Below, one piece after another: positions 33,319-40,771 of a stretch of DNA of 42,950 bases. How positions within the stretch are numbered: the stretch's first letter is position 1; each line of letters opens with the position of its first letter. This DNA comes from Methanobacteriota archaeon (GTDB taxonomy: Archaea; Thermoplasmatota; Poseidoniia; Poseidoniales; Thalassarchaeaceae). Made by a program: the position numbers and the translations under genes. The stretch is taken from assembly GCA_002725475.1 (NCBI GenBank), contig PBPH01000045.1, forward strand, positions 1 to 42,950, in the 5' to 3' direction. The notes under the pieces were generated by a model that ran no database searches, was not told where the DNA came from, and worked only from the letters and a program-made list of their open reading frames with translations.

Positions 33319-34323
33319 TCACCGTTGTTTTCCAATATAGCCCTTAACATATAGCCATAACAGCATGGTAAAACCAATGACTGCCATTACACCAAGAATA
33401 ATTGTCAAATCAATAGGGCCATTTCCAGCGCCAAATGATTCAACGTTCATTCCGAAAATACTTGCAACTGCAGTTATTGGTAGCATTATGGTTGCTATTA
33501 TGGTCAATAATCTCATTACTTCAGCAGCTTCAGCTTGTGATTCTGCTAATCTCATAGAGGTTTGAGAAATGTAAGTGTCACGAGTAGATGCTGCACCTGA
33601 ACTGTAATTCTCAACTCGCGTTCCAATAGAATGAGTCAAATCTGCAAGGTCACGATAGTAGAGTTTAGTTTCCTCGGTGATGAAGCCTTCATCAGAACGA
33701 AGCATCCTTTGGACTACTTCGTCAAGTGGTGTGGTTGATTTTGCAATCTCACGTAGGTCTCCTTTCATTTCATGCAGATTCTCCAGTAGATTTGGATATA
33801 CATGATGGGGATCAAAAACCTGGTCTTCTATTTCATCTAGTCGTTCTGATTTACGTATTAGCACTTTAGTCCAATCATCAGCTACAGAATCTAGTAGTTG
33901 ATAGAGTAGATATTCAGATTTCAATTCCCCACTTTTCTTGAAATCTTTTGATTTAATCCGTTTTCTAAATTCCGCAATACCTGGCATGTGTGCATGTCGA
34001 ACTGTGATTAACCACCCATCTCTGAGAAATGCACGCAAGTATTCAGTGTCAAGTTCTCTGTCCGCATCTCTAGCTTTGAAGGTTGTAAATTTGTGAGTAT
34101 CATACACGAAAACACGACTTGCAGGCTCCTCAAAACAATCGTCAACAGCTAAGTGATGAAAATTCATTTGACTATCAAGAAATTCTCTAGTGGATTCTTC
34201 TTCAGGTTGGAAAATATCTATCCAGCCACAGGAATTATTAGACATAAATGAAGGGAGATCGGCTAGAGATGTATCTTCCATATCAGCATTGATTTCACCG
34301 GTATGTACTCTCACTCGGGTCAT
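33319..34323 (-). CDS. corA: CorA-family Mg2+/divalent cation channel
   Basis: 334 residues. An N-terminal alpha/beta cytosolic domain is followed by a long helix and two C-terminal membrane helices. The invariant GMN motif (FGMN, 291-293) at the mouth of the first helix identifies the CorA family. It forms a pentameric channel for Mg2+ or Co2+. ATG at 34323 is preceded by GAGGGAGTG, an excellent ribosome site. TATA-like AATATATATTC about 85 bases upstream (minus strand, near 34405-34415) is a plausible promoter. Confidence 0.92.
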   Translation of the reverse strand: MTRVRVHTGEINADMEDTSLADLPSFMSNNSCGWIDIFQPEEESTREFLDSQMNFHHLAVDDCFEEPASRVFVYDTHKFTTFKARDADRELDTEYLRAFLRDGWLITVRHAHMPGIAEFRKRIKSKDFKKSGELKSEYLLYQLLDSVADDWTKVLIRKSERLDEIEDQVFDPHHVYPNLLENLHEMKGDLREIAKSTTPLDEVVQRMLRSDEGFITEETKLYYRDLADLTHSIGTRVENYSSGAASTRDTYISQTSMRLAESQAEAAEVMRLLTIIATIMLPITAVASIFGMNVESFGAGNGPIDLTIILGVMAVIGFTMLLWLYVKGYIGKQR

Positions 34324-34404
34324 AGCACTCCCTCAGTATTCGGGTTTAGCGTTCTTTCTTAACTACAACGGGTCAAGTAATTTCCACTTTTCTTTGACTA
34401 TTTT

Positions 34405-34415
34405 GAATATATATT
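34405..34415 (-). promoter_or_regulatory. TATA-like element upstream of corA
   Basis: The minus strand reads AATATATATTC, the most TATA-like string in the 98-base gap. A start point some 25 bases downstream would leave a leader of about 55 bases, consistent with the Shine-Dalgarno of corA. Confidence 0.4.
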
Positions 34416-34421
34416 TCAGTT

Positions 34422-34721
34422 TCATTCATTGATTGAGGAATTCCATCGGTGAATATCTGGTACTTCAACAACTTCGATAAGGACGGAAGATATTTTTTTC
34501 TTTTGAAGTAACAAATTTCTAAGATCAATAAAGTCTAGTAGGCAGCAAGGACAGTGTGCCCTTGCGGGCTTTACTCGAAGTTGAACGGAACCATCTTCTC
34601 CCACTTGCATTGCTTTTAGGGCTCCACTTTCGTGTAATGTTGTCCCACTATGTGGCTCTTTCCAAGAGGAAAGAACATCAAGCAATTGCCGTTGAGCACC
34701 TCGTTGCACTCTACTCGCCAT
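34422..34721 (-). CDS. MIP18/SufT-like protein (DUF59), Fe-S assembly type
   Basis: 99 residues from ATG at 34721 (ATG at 34724 is the alternative). The sequence LLDVLSSWKEPHSG, VQLRVKPARAHCPCCLLDFIDL and ISSVLIEVVEV follows the order of the DUF59/MIP18 fold: DPE-like loop, beta strand, conserved Cys, helix, strand. The family participates in iron-sulfur cluster delivery (SufT, CIA2). The Asp-Pro-Glu of the consensus is replaced by Glu-Pro-His here, and the single conserved Cys is in a CPCC triplet, so the match is partial. The start is preceded by ACCCCCTAGGGGGT (34725-34738). Confidence 0.5.
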   Translation of the reverse strand: MASRVQRGAQRQLLDVLSSWKEPHSGTTLHESGALKAMQVGEDGSVQLRVKPARAHCPCCLLDFIDLRNLLLQKKKISSVLIEVVEVPDIHRWNSSINE

Positions 34722-34724
34722 CAT

Positions 34725-34738
34725 ACCCCCTAGGGGGT
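34725..34738. repeat. Perfect palindrome ACCCCCTAGGGGGT at the MIP18-like gene start
   Basis: Fourteen bases immediately before the first ATG of the minus-strand gene at 34724/34721. Its right arm GGGGGT can act as the ribosome site for the second ATG, so the palindrome would hide it when folded. The core is identical to that at 18059-18070. Confidence 0.55.
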
Positions 34739-34760
34739 GTTGGCTTTCCGTCTTGCGCTC

Positions 34761-35555
34761 TCATATGTCAAGACTGAGAATATCTTCAATAGTGATAGAA
34801 CGAGCACCGTTCGCTTTGGCATTCTCTCCTGCTTGCTTTAGTATTCGATGTAGAAAACCCATTTTTGATAGATCATCCAACTTCTCAAGTGTAGGAATTA
34901 TTTCTGCAGGGTTCCCTCCAGTAAGAGATTTTTTCAAGCGATGTTGTAATTCTCCGGCTTGATCATAATAGAGTTCTAATAATTCTTCCAAGGCTTCACT
35001 TTCTACTTTCATCCCTGCAAAATTTCTGGCCATTTGCCTCATAGTTGCAGGGGTAATTACTCCATTACTTCCTCCAACTAGAGATTCTAATGGGTCATCA
35101 TGAATTAATGCAGGAGTTTGGAGAACTTCTACTTGTTTGGTTTGATTAACACCAAGATTTGAGAGTGCTTCCTCAAGATGTCGTGGTTTGATTGTCCCCA
35201 TGCGATGATTAGTACATACAGTTTCACAAGCCCTTAGTAAATTTCTGAGATAAGATTCCAATTCCTCGCAAGCAGCAGTAACTGCAGCAGCACCAACAGA
35301 ATCAACATGCTCAATTCTTTCTGTCATTAAGCCACGTGTTCGACTATATCCAAGCCTTGTACGAATAGGGTCATCCAAAGTTTTTCGTTCCGCATCTTGA
35401 GTCAAAGTTTCTTGCTCCATTCTAGGCACAACTTGATCAAGTTTAGCAACTAGTAGTTCAACAAGTTGGGTTTTTACTGCACCAGAAATTCGCAAATCTG
35501 TATAGGCCGAGGCGACGGTTGCAACATGAGATGGTGACCACGGTTTGGCGCACAT
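34761..35555 (-). CDS. Tandem histone-fold-like protein
   Basis: 264 residues. Two halves have the same plan: a short helix, a basic or polar turn, a long helix interrupted by an insert, then a loop with a strand-like T-[IV]-K/T and a final short helix. Half 1: helix ~8-20, long helix 26-48 and 87-118, GTIKPRHLEEAL (120-131). Half 2: TPATMRQMARNFAG (168-181), long helix 186-211 and 232-250, ARSITIEDILSL (251-262). The endings match the loop 2/helix 3 of archaeal histones. Inserts of ~20-40 residues in each long helix are not histone-like. DNA binding is an inference. ATG at 35555, after AGGCGGTGTT; no signal peptide or membrane helix. The alternative is an unrelated helical fold. Confidence 0.5.
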   Translation of the reverse strand: MCAKPWSPSHVATVASAYTDLRISGAVKTQLVELLVAKLDQVVPRMEQETLTQDAERKTLDDPIRTRLGYSRTRGLMTERIEHVDSVGAAAVTAACEELESYLRNLLRACETVCTNHRMGTIKPRHLEEALSNLGVNQTKQVEVLQTPALIHDDPLESLVGGSNGVITPATMRQMARNFAGMKVESEALEELLELYYDQAGELQHRLKKSLTGGNPAEIIPTLEKLDDLSKMGFLHRILKQAGENAKANGARSITIEDILSLDI

Positions 35556-35628
35556 AACACCGCCTGTGAGTTCTCCCCCAATGAACCCTACGACGGTATA
35601 GAGAGGTTAGTTGAAGTGAAACTTAATT

Positions 35629-36870
35629 TCACCATTCTTGATGTAGTGGAATTAAATCGCCAGCAGTCAAGCATTCCATTCCATCATCTGTTCTAACCCA
35701 ACTATCCTCTAGTCCAATAGCACCTTCAGGGTAGATTACCTTTGGCTCAATTGCCATAGTTCCACCAATCGGCAACGGCCTTGGGAATCCTCGAGCAACC
35801 ACTGGAGTTTCGTCAAGGTGGAGGCCAATTGAATGCCCGAGGAATCTTGCTTGTTCTGGAGGCATACCCATGATGTGGTTTTCTTCACCAAACTCTCTAA
35901 CAACTTTCATTCCCTTTTCGTAAGCAATTTCGCAGGTATCTCCTCGTTCCAGTGAGCTGACTACCGTATTTTTTACTTCCAACATACTATCGAGCCGATC
36001 CATCCATTCACTGTCAAGAGGCCCGACGCTGAACATTCTAGTACAATCTGAAACATATCCTCGATGACAATGAACAATGTCTACTAACACAGGCTCTCCC
36101 GGCTTGATTCTATGGAATCCTGAACCATGGCTAGCAAATGGACTAGGGCCCGCTCCACCAATTGCTGAATCAAAATAGGAAGGAACCGATCCTGAACGGC
36201 CCGCTGCGATAACAACTCGGTCGCAATTCATTGGCCATTTTCTCATCATGATATGGCCCCCGAAACCAGCCACTCTGCTTACAGAATCTGCCGCCGCAGC
36301 TAATTCGATTTCTGAAATGCCTTCAGTGCCATCATGCATTATTTGCTCAAACATCCATCTGTTGATTTCACCACTTGCACGCATCTGTTCAATTTCCCAT
36401 CTACTTTTGCTCTCTCTTAATTTCCAAATTAGTTGAGTACAATCTTGTGAATCTCCTAATAATCCTTCATAGAATTTTATTAGAGAATGTTGCATTCTAC
36501 CATGTTGCATGGCTGGGGTGGACGTACAACCACGTTCTTTTAGTGCCGAATCCAATTCTTTTGAACGCGGATGATTTGCCAACTCAAATGGCGCCCCATC
36601 ATCTCCAGCTTCCCACTTAGCTCTGTCAAGACTTTGTTTGACCCAATAAACTGAGTTGACCCCTGATTCTTCACCACCAACTAGTAGTGTTCCCGCCTGC
36701 CGACCTCCTGTAAGCCAGTAGAGATCCACAGGATCATGAATCAACATAGATTCTATGCCGGCCTCAGAAAGTGCGGTGGATGTCAATTCAATACGTTGAG
36801 ATAACTCTTCAGTTGGAACCCTCCAATCATCACCATCGGGCCCCTCAATTGCTGAGATATCCCACTCCAT
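35629..36870 (-). CDS. M24-family Xaa-Pro aminopeptidase-like metallopeptidase
   Basis: 413 residues. The N-terminal ~140 residues are the creatinase/aminopeptidase P-type domain; the C-terminal pita-bread domain carries the metal ligands in VDIVHCHRGYVSDCTRMFSVG (Asp pair), GHSIGLHLDETPVV (His), IEPKVIYPEG (Glu) and LEDSWV (Glu). The fold removes N-terminal residues before proline; with an intact ligand set, it is likely active. Peptide, not creatine, is the expected substrate in archaea. Start ATG at 36870; the distance to the divergent HD gene is 132 bases. Cytosolic. Confidence 0.88.
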   Translation of the reverse strand: MEWDISAIEGPDGDDWRVPTEELSQRIELTSTALSEAGIESMLIHDPVDLYWLTGGRQAGTLLVGGEESGVNSVYWVKQSLDRAKWEAGDDGAPFELANHPRSKELDSALKERGCTSTPAMQHGRMQHSLIKFYEGLLGDSQDCTQLIWKLRESKSRWEIEQMRASGEINRWMFEQIMHDGTEGISEIELAAAADSVSRVAGFGGHIMMRKWPMNCDRVVIAAGRSGSVPSYFDSAIGGAGPSPFASHGSGFHRIKPGEPVLVDIVHCHRGYVSDCTRMFSVGPLDSEWMDRLDSMLEVKNTVVSSLERGDTCEIAYEKGMKVVREFGEENHIMGMPPEQARFLGHSIGLHLDETPVVARGFPRPLPIGGTMAIEPKVIYPEGAIGLEDSWVRTDDGMECLTAGDLIPLHQEW

Positions 36871-37002
36871 ACAACCTTTCGGGATTGCTCAAAGGTCAAA
36901 GTGATTGGCTCTGAGAATGAATTATTAAGACAATTTTTAGCGTTTTGATAGTTATCCACATCAGTGGCAATAATCATAACATTATTCTCTCGGCTAAGAT
37001 GT

Positions 37003-37533
37003 ATGAATATAGAAGCCGATGATGAAGAAGAAAGGGAAAGGTTGCACAAATGCCTCCGCCTCAAGAAGGTGGTGCGTGCAGGATGGACTAGATTTCCAAT
37101 CGAAAATCCTGAATCGGTTGCCGCTCATAGTTGGGGTATGGCACTTACCGCACTATTGACATGCCCTCCCGAACTTGACAGGGAGAAGGTCATCACTCTA
37201 GCTTTGATACATGATTTAGCAGAAGTAATTGTTGGAGACATTACCCCTTTTGATGGTGTCTCCAAGGAAGATAAGAGAGTACAGGAGGAACAAGCCCTTG
37301 CAAAAATATTGGGTAATCATCCAAGATCAGATGAACTTCAAAGCATGTGGCAAGAGTTTGAAGATCGCACTACTCCAGAAGGAGAATTCGTATCTGACCT
37401 TGACAAATTAGATATGGGCCTCCAAGCAGAAATTTATGAGCAAGATTTCAATCTCAATCTAGATGAATTCACAATTTCATCACATCGATTAGTAAAAAAC
37501 CCAAATCTAGCATCATTGTTGAAAACATTCTAA
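37003..37533 (+). CDS. HD-domain phosphohydrolase (YfbR/HDDC2-like)
   Basis: 176 residues from the ATG at 37003 (a frame to GTG at 36964 adds 13 residues). The metal-binding set H-HD-D is visible: H42 (AAHSWGM), H70-D71 (ALIHDLAEVIVGD) and D134 (SDLDKLDM). This pattern, with GDITPFDG after the HD, matches the YfbR/HDDC2 group, which removes phosphate from 5'-deoxynucleoside monophosphates. Substrate unproven here. Cytosolic. It converges on pgk (nine bases between stops). Confidence 0.85.
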   Translation: MNIEADDEEERERLHKCLRLKKVVRAGWTRFPIENPESVAAHSWGMALTALLTCPPELDREKVITLALIHDLAEVIVGDITPFDGVSKEDKRVQEEQALAKILGNHPRSDELQSMWQEFEDRTTPEGEFVSDLDKLDMGLQAEIYEQDFNLNLDEFTISSHRLVKNPNLASLLKTF

Positions 37534-37542
37534 TGAATTAGT

Positions 37543-38778
37543 TCAACGAAATTTCTGAGCTGATAATTCCAAAGATTCGATTGCAGGCATTCTCTTACCA
37601 GCAAGGAAGGTTAAGCAAGAGCCGCCACCAGTGCTATTATGTCCGACTTTGTCATTCGCCCCTCTTTGATTAACCAGGGTTCCTGTATGGCCACCACCAA
37701 TTATCACAAAAGCATCACTTTCAACACAACTGTTGAGAATTTCAATAGTCCCAAAGGCGAAAATAGATTTTTCAAAATATGATGCTGGACCATTCCAAAG
37801 AACGCATTTTGCATCCATAATTGATGGCCTAATTTTCATTAATGTTCCAATTCCGATATCGTAAATAGGATATTCTGTTGGCAAATCCTCAACCAACAAT
37901 GGAACTCTTTTGTCTTCAACTTCAATGGCTAAATCGATGGGTAATTTCAGTTTATCGAGATGATTTTCTACAATCCAATTTGCCATATTCCAAGTGCGTT
38001 CGAATGCCGACCCAAGCCCGTCTTGAATGAAACCCTCGTTTTCATTGCCCAATTTTTTTCCAGATGCCCATAGCATTAGATTACCTACAACTCCAACAGG
38101 TAGAATGTTGTCAACAACACCTCTCTCAAGAAGGTTGCAGGCAATATCGAGTGAATCATCACATTTGATACCACCTAAAATCACTGTATATGGCCTAGGG
38201 GGGTTTTCAACAGCAGAACCCAAAGTGTCCAATTCGTGTTGGATTAATTTTCCTGCATATGAGGGCAAAACAGTACCAAATCCAGAGATTGTTGGTGAAT
38301 TTCTATGAGCACAAGCAAAAGCATCGCAAACATAGGCATCAGACACACTAGCTAATTTTTGAACAATTTCTGAAGCTCCTAATTCATCTAAACTTGCCTT
38401 TTTCATATCAGTCTCTTCGTGCCAGCCCCTTACATTGTCTAAAAATAGCATATCACCATTATTCATTCCACGAATAGCAGTTAATGCAATTTCACCACAA
38501 ACATCCGGAATAAATTCAACATTTCTTCCCAATAGCACACTCATTAACTCAGCGTGCCTTTCCATGGAAGTAAAGTCAGATTTACCTGGTCTGCTTTGAT
38601 GAGCAAGAAGAACAACTTTCGAACTGCCAAGCGTTCGCAAAGTAGGCATTATTGCCCTAAGCCTAGCATCATCAAGGAATTCATTGGTTTCTGGATTTAA
38701 TGGTGAATTAACGTCTACACGGACAAGAACGGTCTTGCCTGAAAGGTCTGCATCGTCCAGGGTCAGGAACGACCTCAT
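37543..38778 (-). CDS. pgk: Phosphoglycerate kinase
   Basis: 411 residues. The N-terminal VRVDVNSPL (19-27) and the substrate-binding TLRTLGSSKVVLLAHQSRPG are followed by the inner domain with FLDNVRGWHEE, DAFACAHRNSPT, and the C-terminal IIGGGHTG nucleotide loop. It transfers phosphate between 1,3-bisphosphoglycerate and ADP in glycolysis or gluconeogenesis. The frame is open for another 59 codons upstream to 38955, but those residues have no family match; the ATG at 38778 (MRSFLTLDDADL) with CGGGGGTACA before it is the real start. Confidence 0.95.
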   Translation of the reverse strand: MRSFLTLDDADLSGKTVLVRVDVNSPLNPETNEFLDDARLRAIMPTLRTLGSSKVVLLAHQSRPGKSDFTSMERHAELMSVLLGRNVEFIPDVCGEIALTAIRGMNNGDMLFLDNVRGWHEETDMKKASLDELGASEIVQKLASVSDAYVCDAFACAHRNSPTISGFGTVLPSYAGKLIQHELDTLGSAVENPPRPYTVILGGIKCDDSLDIACNLLERGVVDNILPVGVVGNLMLWASGKKLGNENEGFIQDGLGSAFERTWNMANWIVENHLDKLKLPIDLAIEVEDKRVPLLVEDLPTEYPIYDIGIGTLMKIRPSIMDAKCVLWNGPASYFEKSIFAFGTIEILNSCVESDAFVIIGGGHTGTLVNQRGANDKVGHNSTGGGSCLTFLAGKRMPAIESLELSAQKFR

Positions 38779-38915
38779 TGTACCCCCGACTTGACACTTG
38801 CCTTTTATCCAAACGGTTGCAAATAGTAGTAATAATTGGAGATGATGGCATCGCGCGCAGCGTTTAGCGAACTCTATATCTACTATCAGTGGTCCTCGCG
38901 CGGAGTGGGGTTGGG

Positions 38916-39875
38916 ATGCCACATAATCGAGAGGGTGGAGCGGACGCACGTTCAAATTCGAGAGACGCGCGCGCAGTACCCCGAACAGCTAAAAAAAGAA
39001 GAGGAACCAAGACATCATCATTTGGGGTTTCAAAGCGAGAAAGTCACGATTCCTCTGAATTTTATGGTTCAACCCTTTACAACGGCTTGCCAAAAGAATC
39101 GGACACTGGTAAGGTGAACGCATTTCCAAAAGATAAGGAGAATCGTGTTTTTTGCGGTGATTCCAGAAATATGCACCAAATTCCAGATAATTCAGTCCAT
39201 TTGATGATAACTTCACCACCATACAATGTAACTAAAACATATGATGATGATCTTGCTTTATCAGAATATTTAGAATTATTGAGATCAGTATTTGATGAAT
39301 GCTATCGAGTATTGGTTCCAGGGGGGAGAGCTTGCATAAATGTCGCAAATCTTGGGAGAAAACCGTACATACCACTATCATCATTTATCAATCAAATAAT
39401 GATTGAAATTGGCTTTTTGCCACGGGGAGAGATAATTTGGAATAAATCAGCTAGTGCGGGAGTTTCTTGCGCATGGGGTTCTTGGAAATCTGCATCAAAC
39501 CCCACTCTGAGAGATGTTCACGAATACATTCTTGTATTTTCTAAAGGGAAATTCAAATTACACCGTTCAAGGGCAGAAAAAGAAGAAGGTAGGCAGGACA
39601 CCGTTGGAAAAGAAGATTTCATAGAGTGGACTAAATCAATCTGGACATTTCCAACAGTTAGTGCAAAGCGTGTAGGTCATCCAGCGCCATTCCCTGTAGA
39701 ACTCCCTCGTCGTTGTATTGAGATGTATTCTTTTGCTGGGGATGTTATTTTAGATCCATTTGCAGGTTCTGGTTCAACAGGGATTGCTGCGAAACAAAAT
39801 AATCGTAAATATCTACTATTTGATATAAGTAAAGAATATTGTGATTTAGCAGAAATGAGAATTTCAGAAACCTAA
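38916..39875 (+). CDS. Beta-class DNA methyltransferase, probably N4-cytosine (TSPPYN)
   Basis: 319 residues. The catalytic motif IV TSPPYN is at 99-104 and precedes the SAM-binding DPFAGSGSTG (about 280-289), the order of beta-class amino-methyltransferases; SPPY favours N4-cytosine. There is no restriction gene next to it, so it looks solitary. Residues 1-75 are an Arg/Lys/Ser-rich extension (e.g. TAKKRRGTKTSSF), without clear homology and with a higher G+C composition. The start ATG at 38916 follows GGGGTTGGG; the frame is open back to a GTG at 38889. The next gene is an unrelated SAM methyltransferase. Confidence 0.88.
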   Translation: MPHNREGGADARSNSRDARAVPRTAKKRRGTKTSSFGVSKRESHDSSEFYGSTLYNGLPKESDTGKVNAFPKDKENRVFCGDSRNMHQIPDNSVHLMITSPPYNVTKTYDDDLALSEYLELLRSVFDECYRVLVPGGRACINVANLGRKPYIPLSSFINQIMIEIGFLPRGEIIWNKSASAGVSCAWGSWKSASNPTLRDVHEYILVFSKGKFKLHRSRAEKEEGRQDTVGKEDFIEWTKSIWTFPTVSAKRVGHPAPFPVELPRRCIEMYSFAGDVILDPFAGSGSTGIAAKQNNRKYLLFDISKEYCDLAEMRISET

Positions 39876-39945
39876 TTCTAGTTCTTTGCTTCTAATAGTT
39901 ACAATTCATTTTTAATGTAATGTTTTACAGGATAATTTGAGTGTT

Positions 39946-40698
39946 ATGAGAAGTAACCCGCTATTTCGAAAAATGTTTGGCGATTCATTTCCCTCAAGTT
40001 CTAATTTAGCAATTGATTTATGCAATAGAGGTGGGCTTACAAATGATTCTAAATTAATACATCTGGGTTGTGGCACAGGGGGTGTTTCTTCACTATTATA
40101 TTCCAGATTCAATTGTCAAATTATGGGCGTTGACCCCTCGGCCCAACTTATTGACATTGCAAATTCCGAAAGCGCCCGGGGAAGTTTATCATTTGACAAT
40201 TCCCCGTTGCACAAAACCCCTTTTTCTAACTCCGGGGCCACCCATATATTATCCGAAGCCAACCTATCAATTTATCAGCAACCAACTCTATTATTTGATG
40301 AAATTAAGCGTTGCCTAGGTTCCAATGGAATGCTATTAAATTCTGAATTGGTTATTACCGACTCAAGTCTGTTGGATGAGAGAGTCAACAAATTTCTAAG
40401 CACATCTATAGGATCTGGTTTATCTCGAACATTAGACAATTGGAAAATGCTTCTAAGAGAAAATGGTTTTGAAATCATCGAAACACAGATGGAGCCATCA
40501 ATTATGCGTTCAAATGGCAAGAAATTTCGTCGAGCATTGATGGGATTAAATTTACTCAGGAGAACTAAACAATTTTCTTTTTCTGATTTTGGATTGAGTT
40601 CCTTAGAAGATGATTTCGACTCAATAACTAAATCTACATTATCTGCTATTAATGATGGAATTATTACCTATGCTTCGTTCATTTCTCAACCGATTTAA
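39946..40698 (+). CDS. Class I SAM-dependent methyltransferase, substrate unknown
   Basis: 250 residues from the ATG at 39946 (TTG at 39937 is in frame). Motif I LIHLGCGTGGVSS (37-49), an acidic end to strand 2 (IMGVDPS, D63), FSNSGATHILSEANLSIY and LLFDEIKRCLGSNGMLLNSE give the usual class I (methyltransferase type 11) path. Residues ~150-250 are helical and not recognised. No DNA-methylase motif IV is present, so it is not a second DNA methylase. Small-molecule or protein methylation is possible. It follows the DNA methyltransferase by 70 bases. Confidence 0.8.
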   Translation: MRSNPLFRKMFGDSFPSSSNLAIDLCNRGGLTNDSKLIHLGCGTGGVSSLLYSRFNCQIMGVDPSAQLIDIANSESARGSLSFDNSPLHKTPFSNSGATHILSEANLSIYQQPTLLFDEIKRCLGSNGMLLNSELVITDSSLLDERVNKFLSTSIGSGLSRTLDNWKMLLRENGFEIIETQMEPSIMRSNGKKFRRALMGLNLLRRTKQFSFSDFGLSSLEDDFDSITKSTLSAINDGIITYASFISQPI

Positions 40699-40771
40699 AC
40701 AATTTTTGACTACGTCAAAAGGCATTCAACCAAGGGTGACAATAAAATGGGAGCCCTTTTGTGAGAAATCG

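Noticed and set aside
38779..38955. 59-codon N-terminal extension of PGK
   Set aside because: The added residues have no PGK match; ATG at 38778 gives the normal N-terminus and has a ribosome site.
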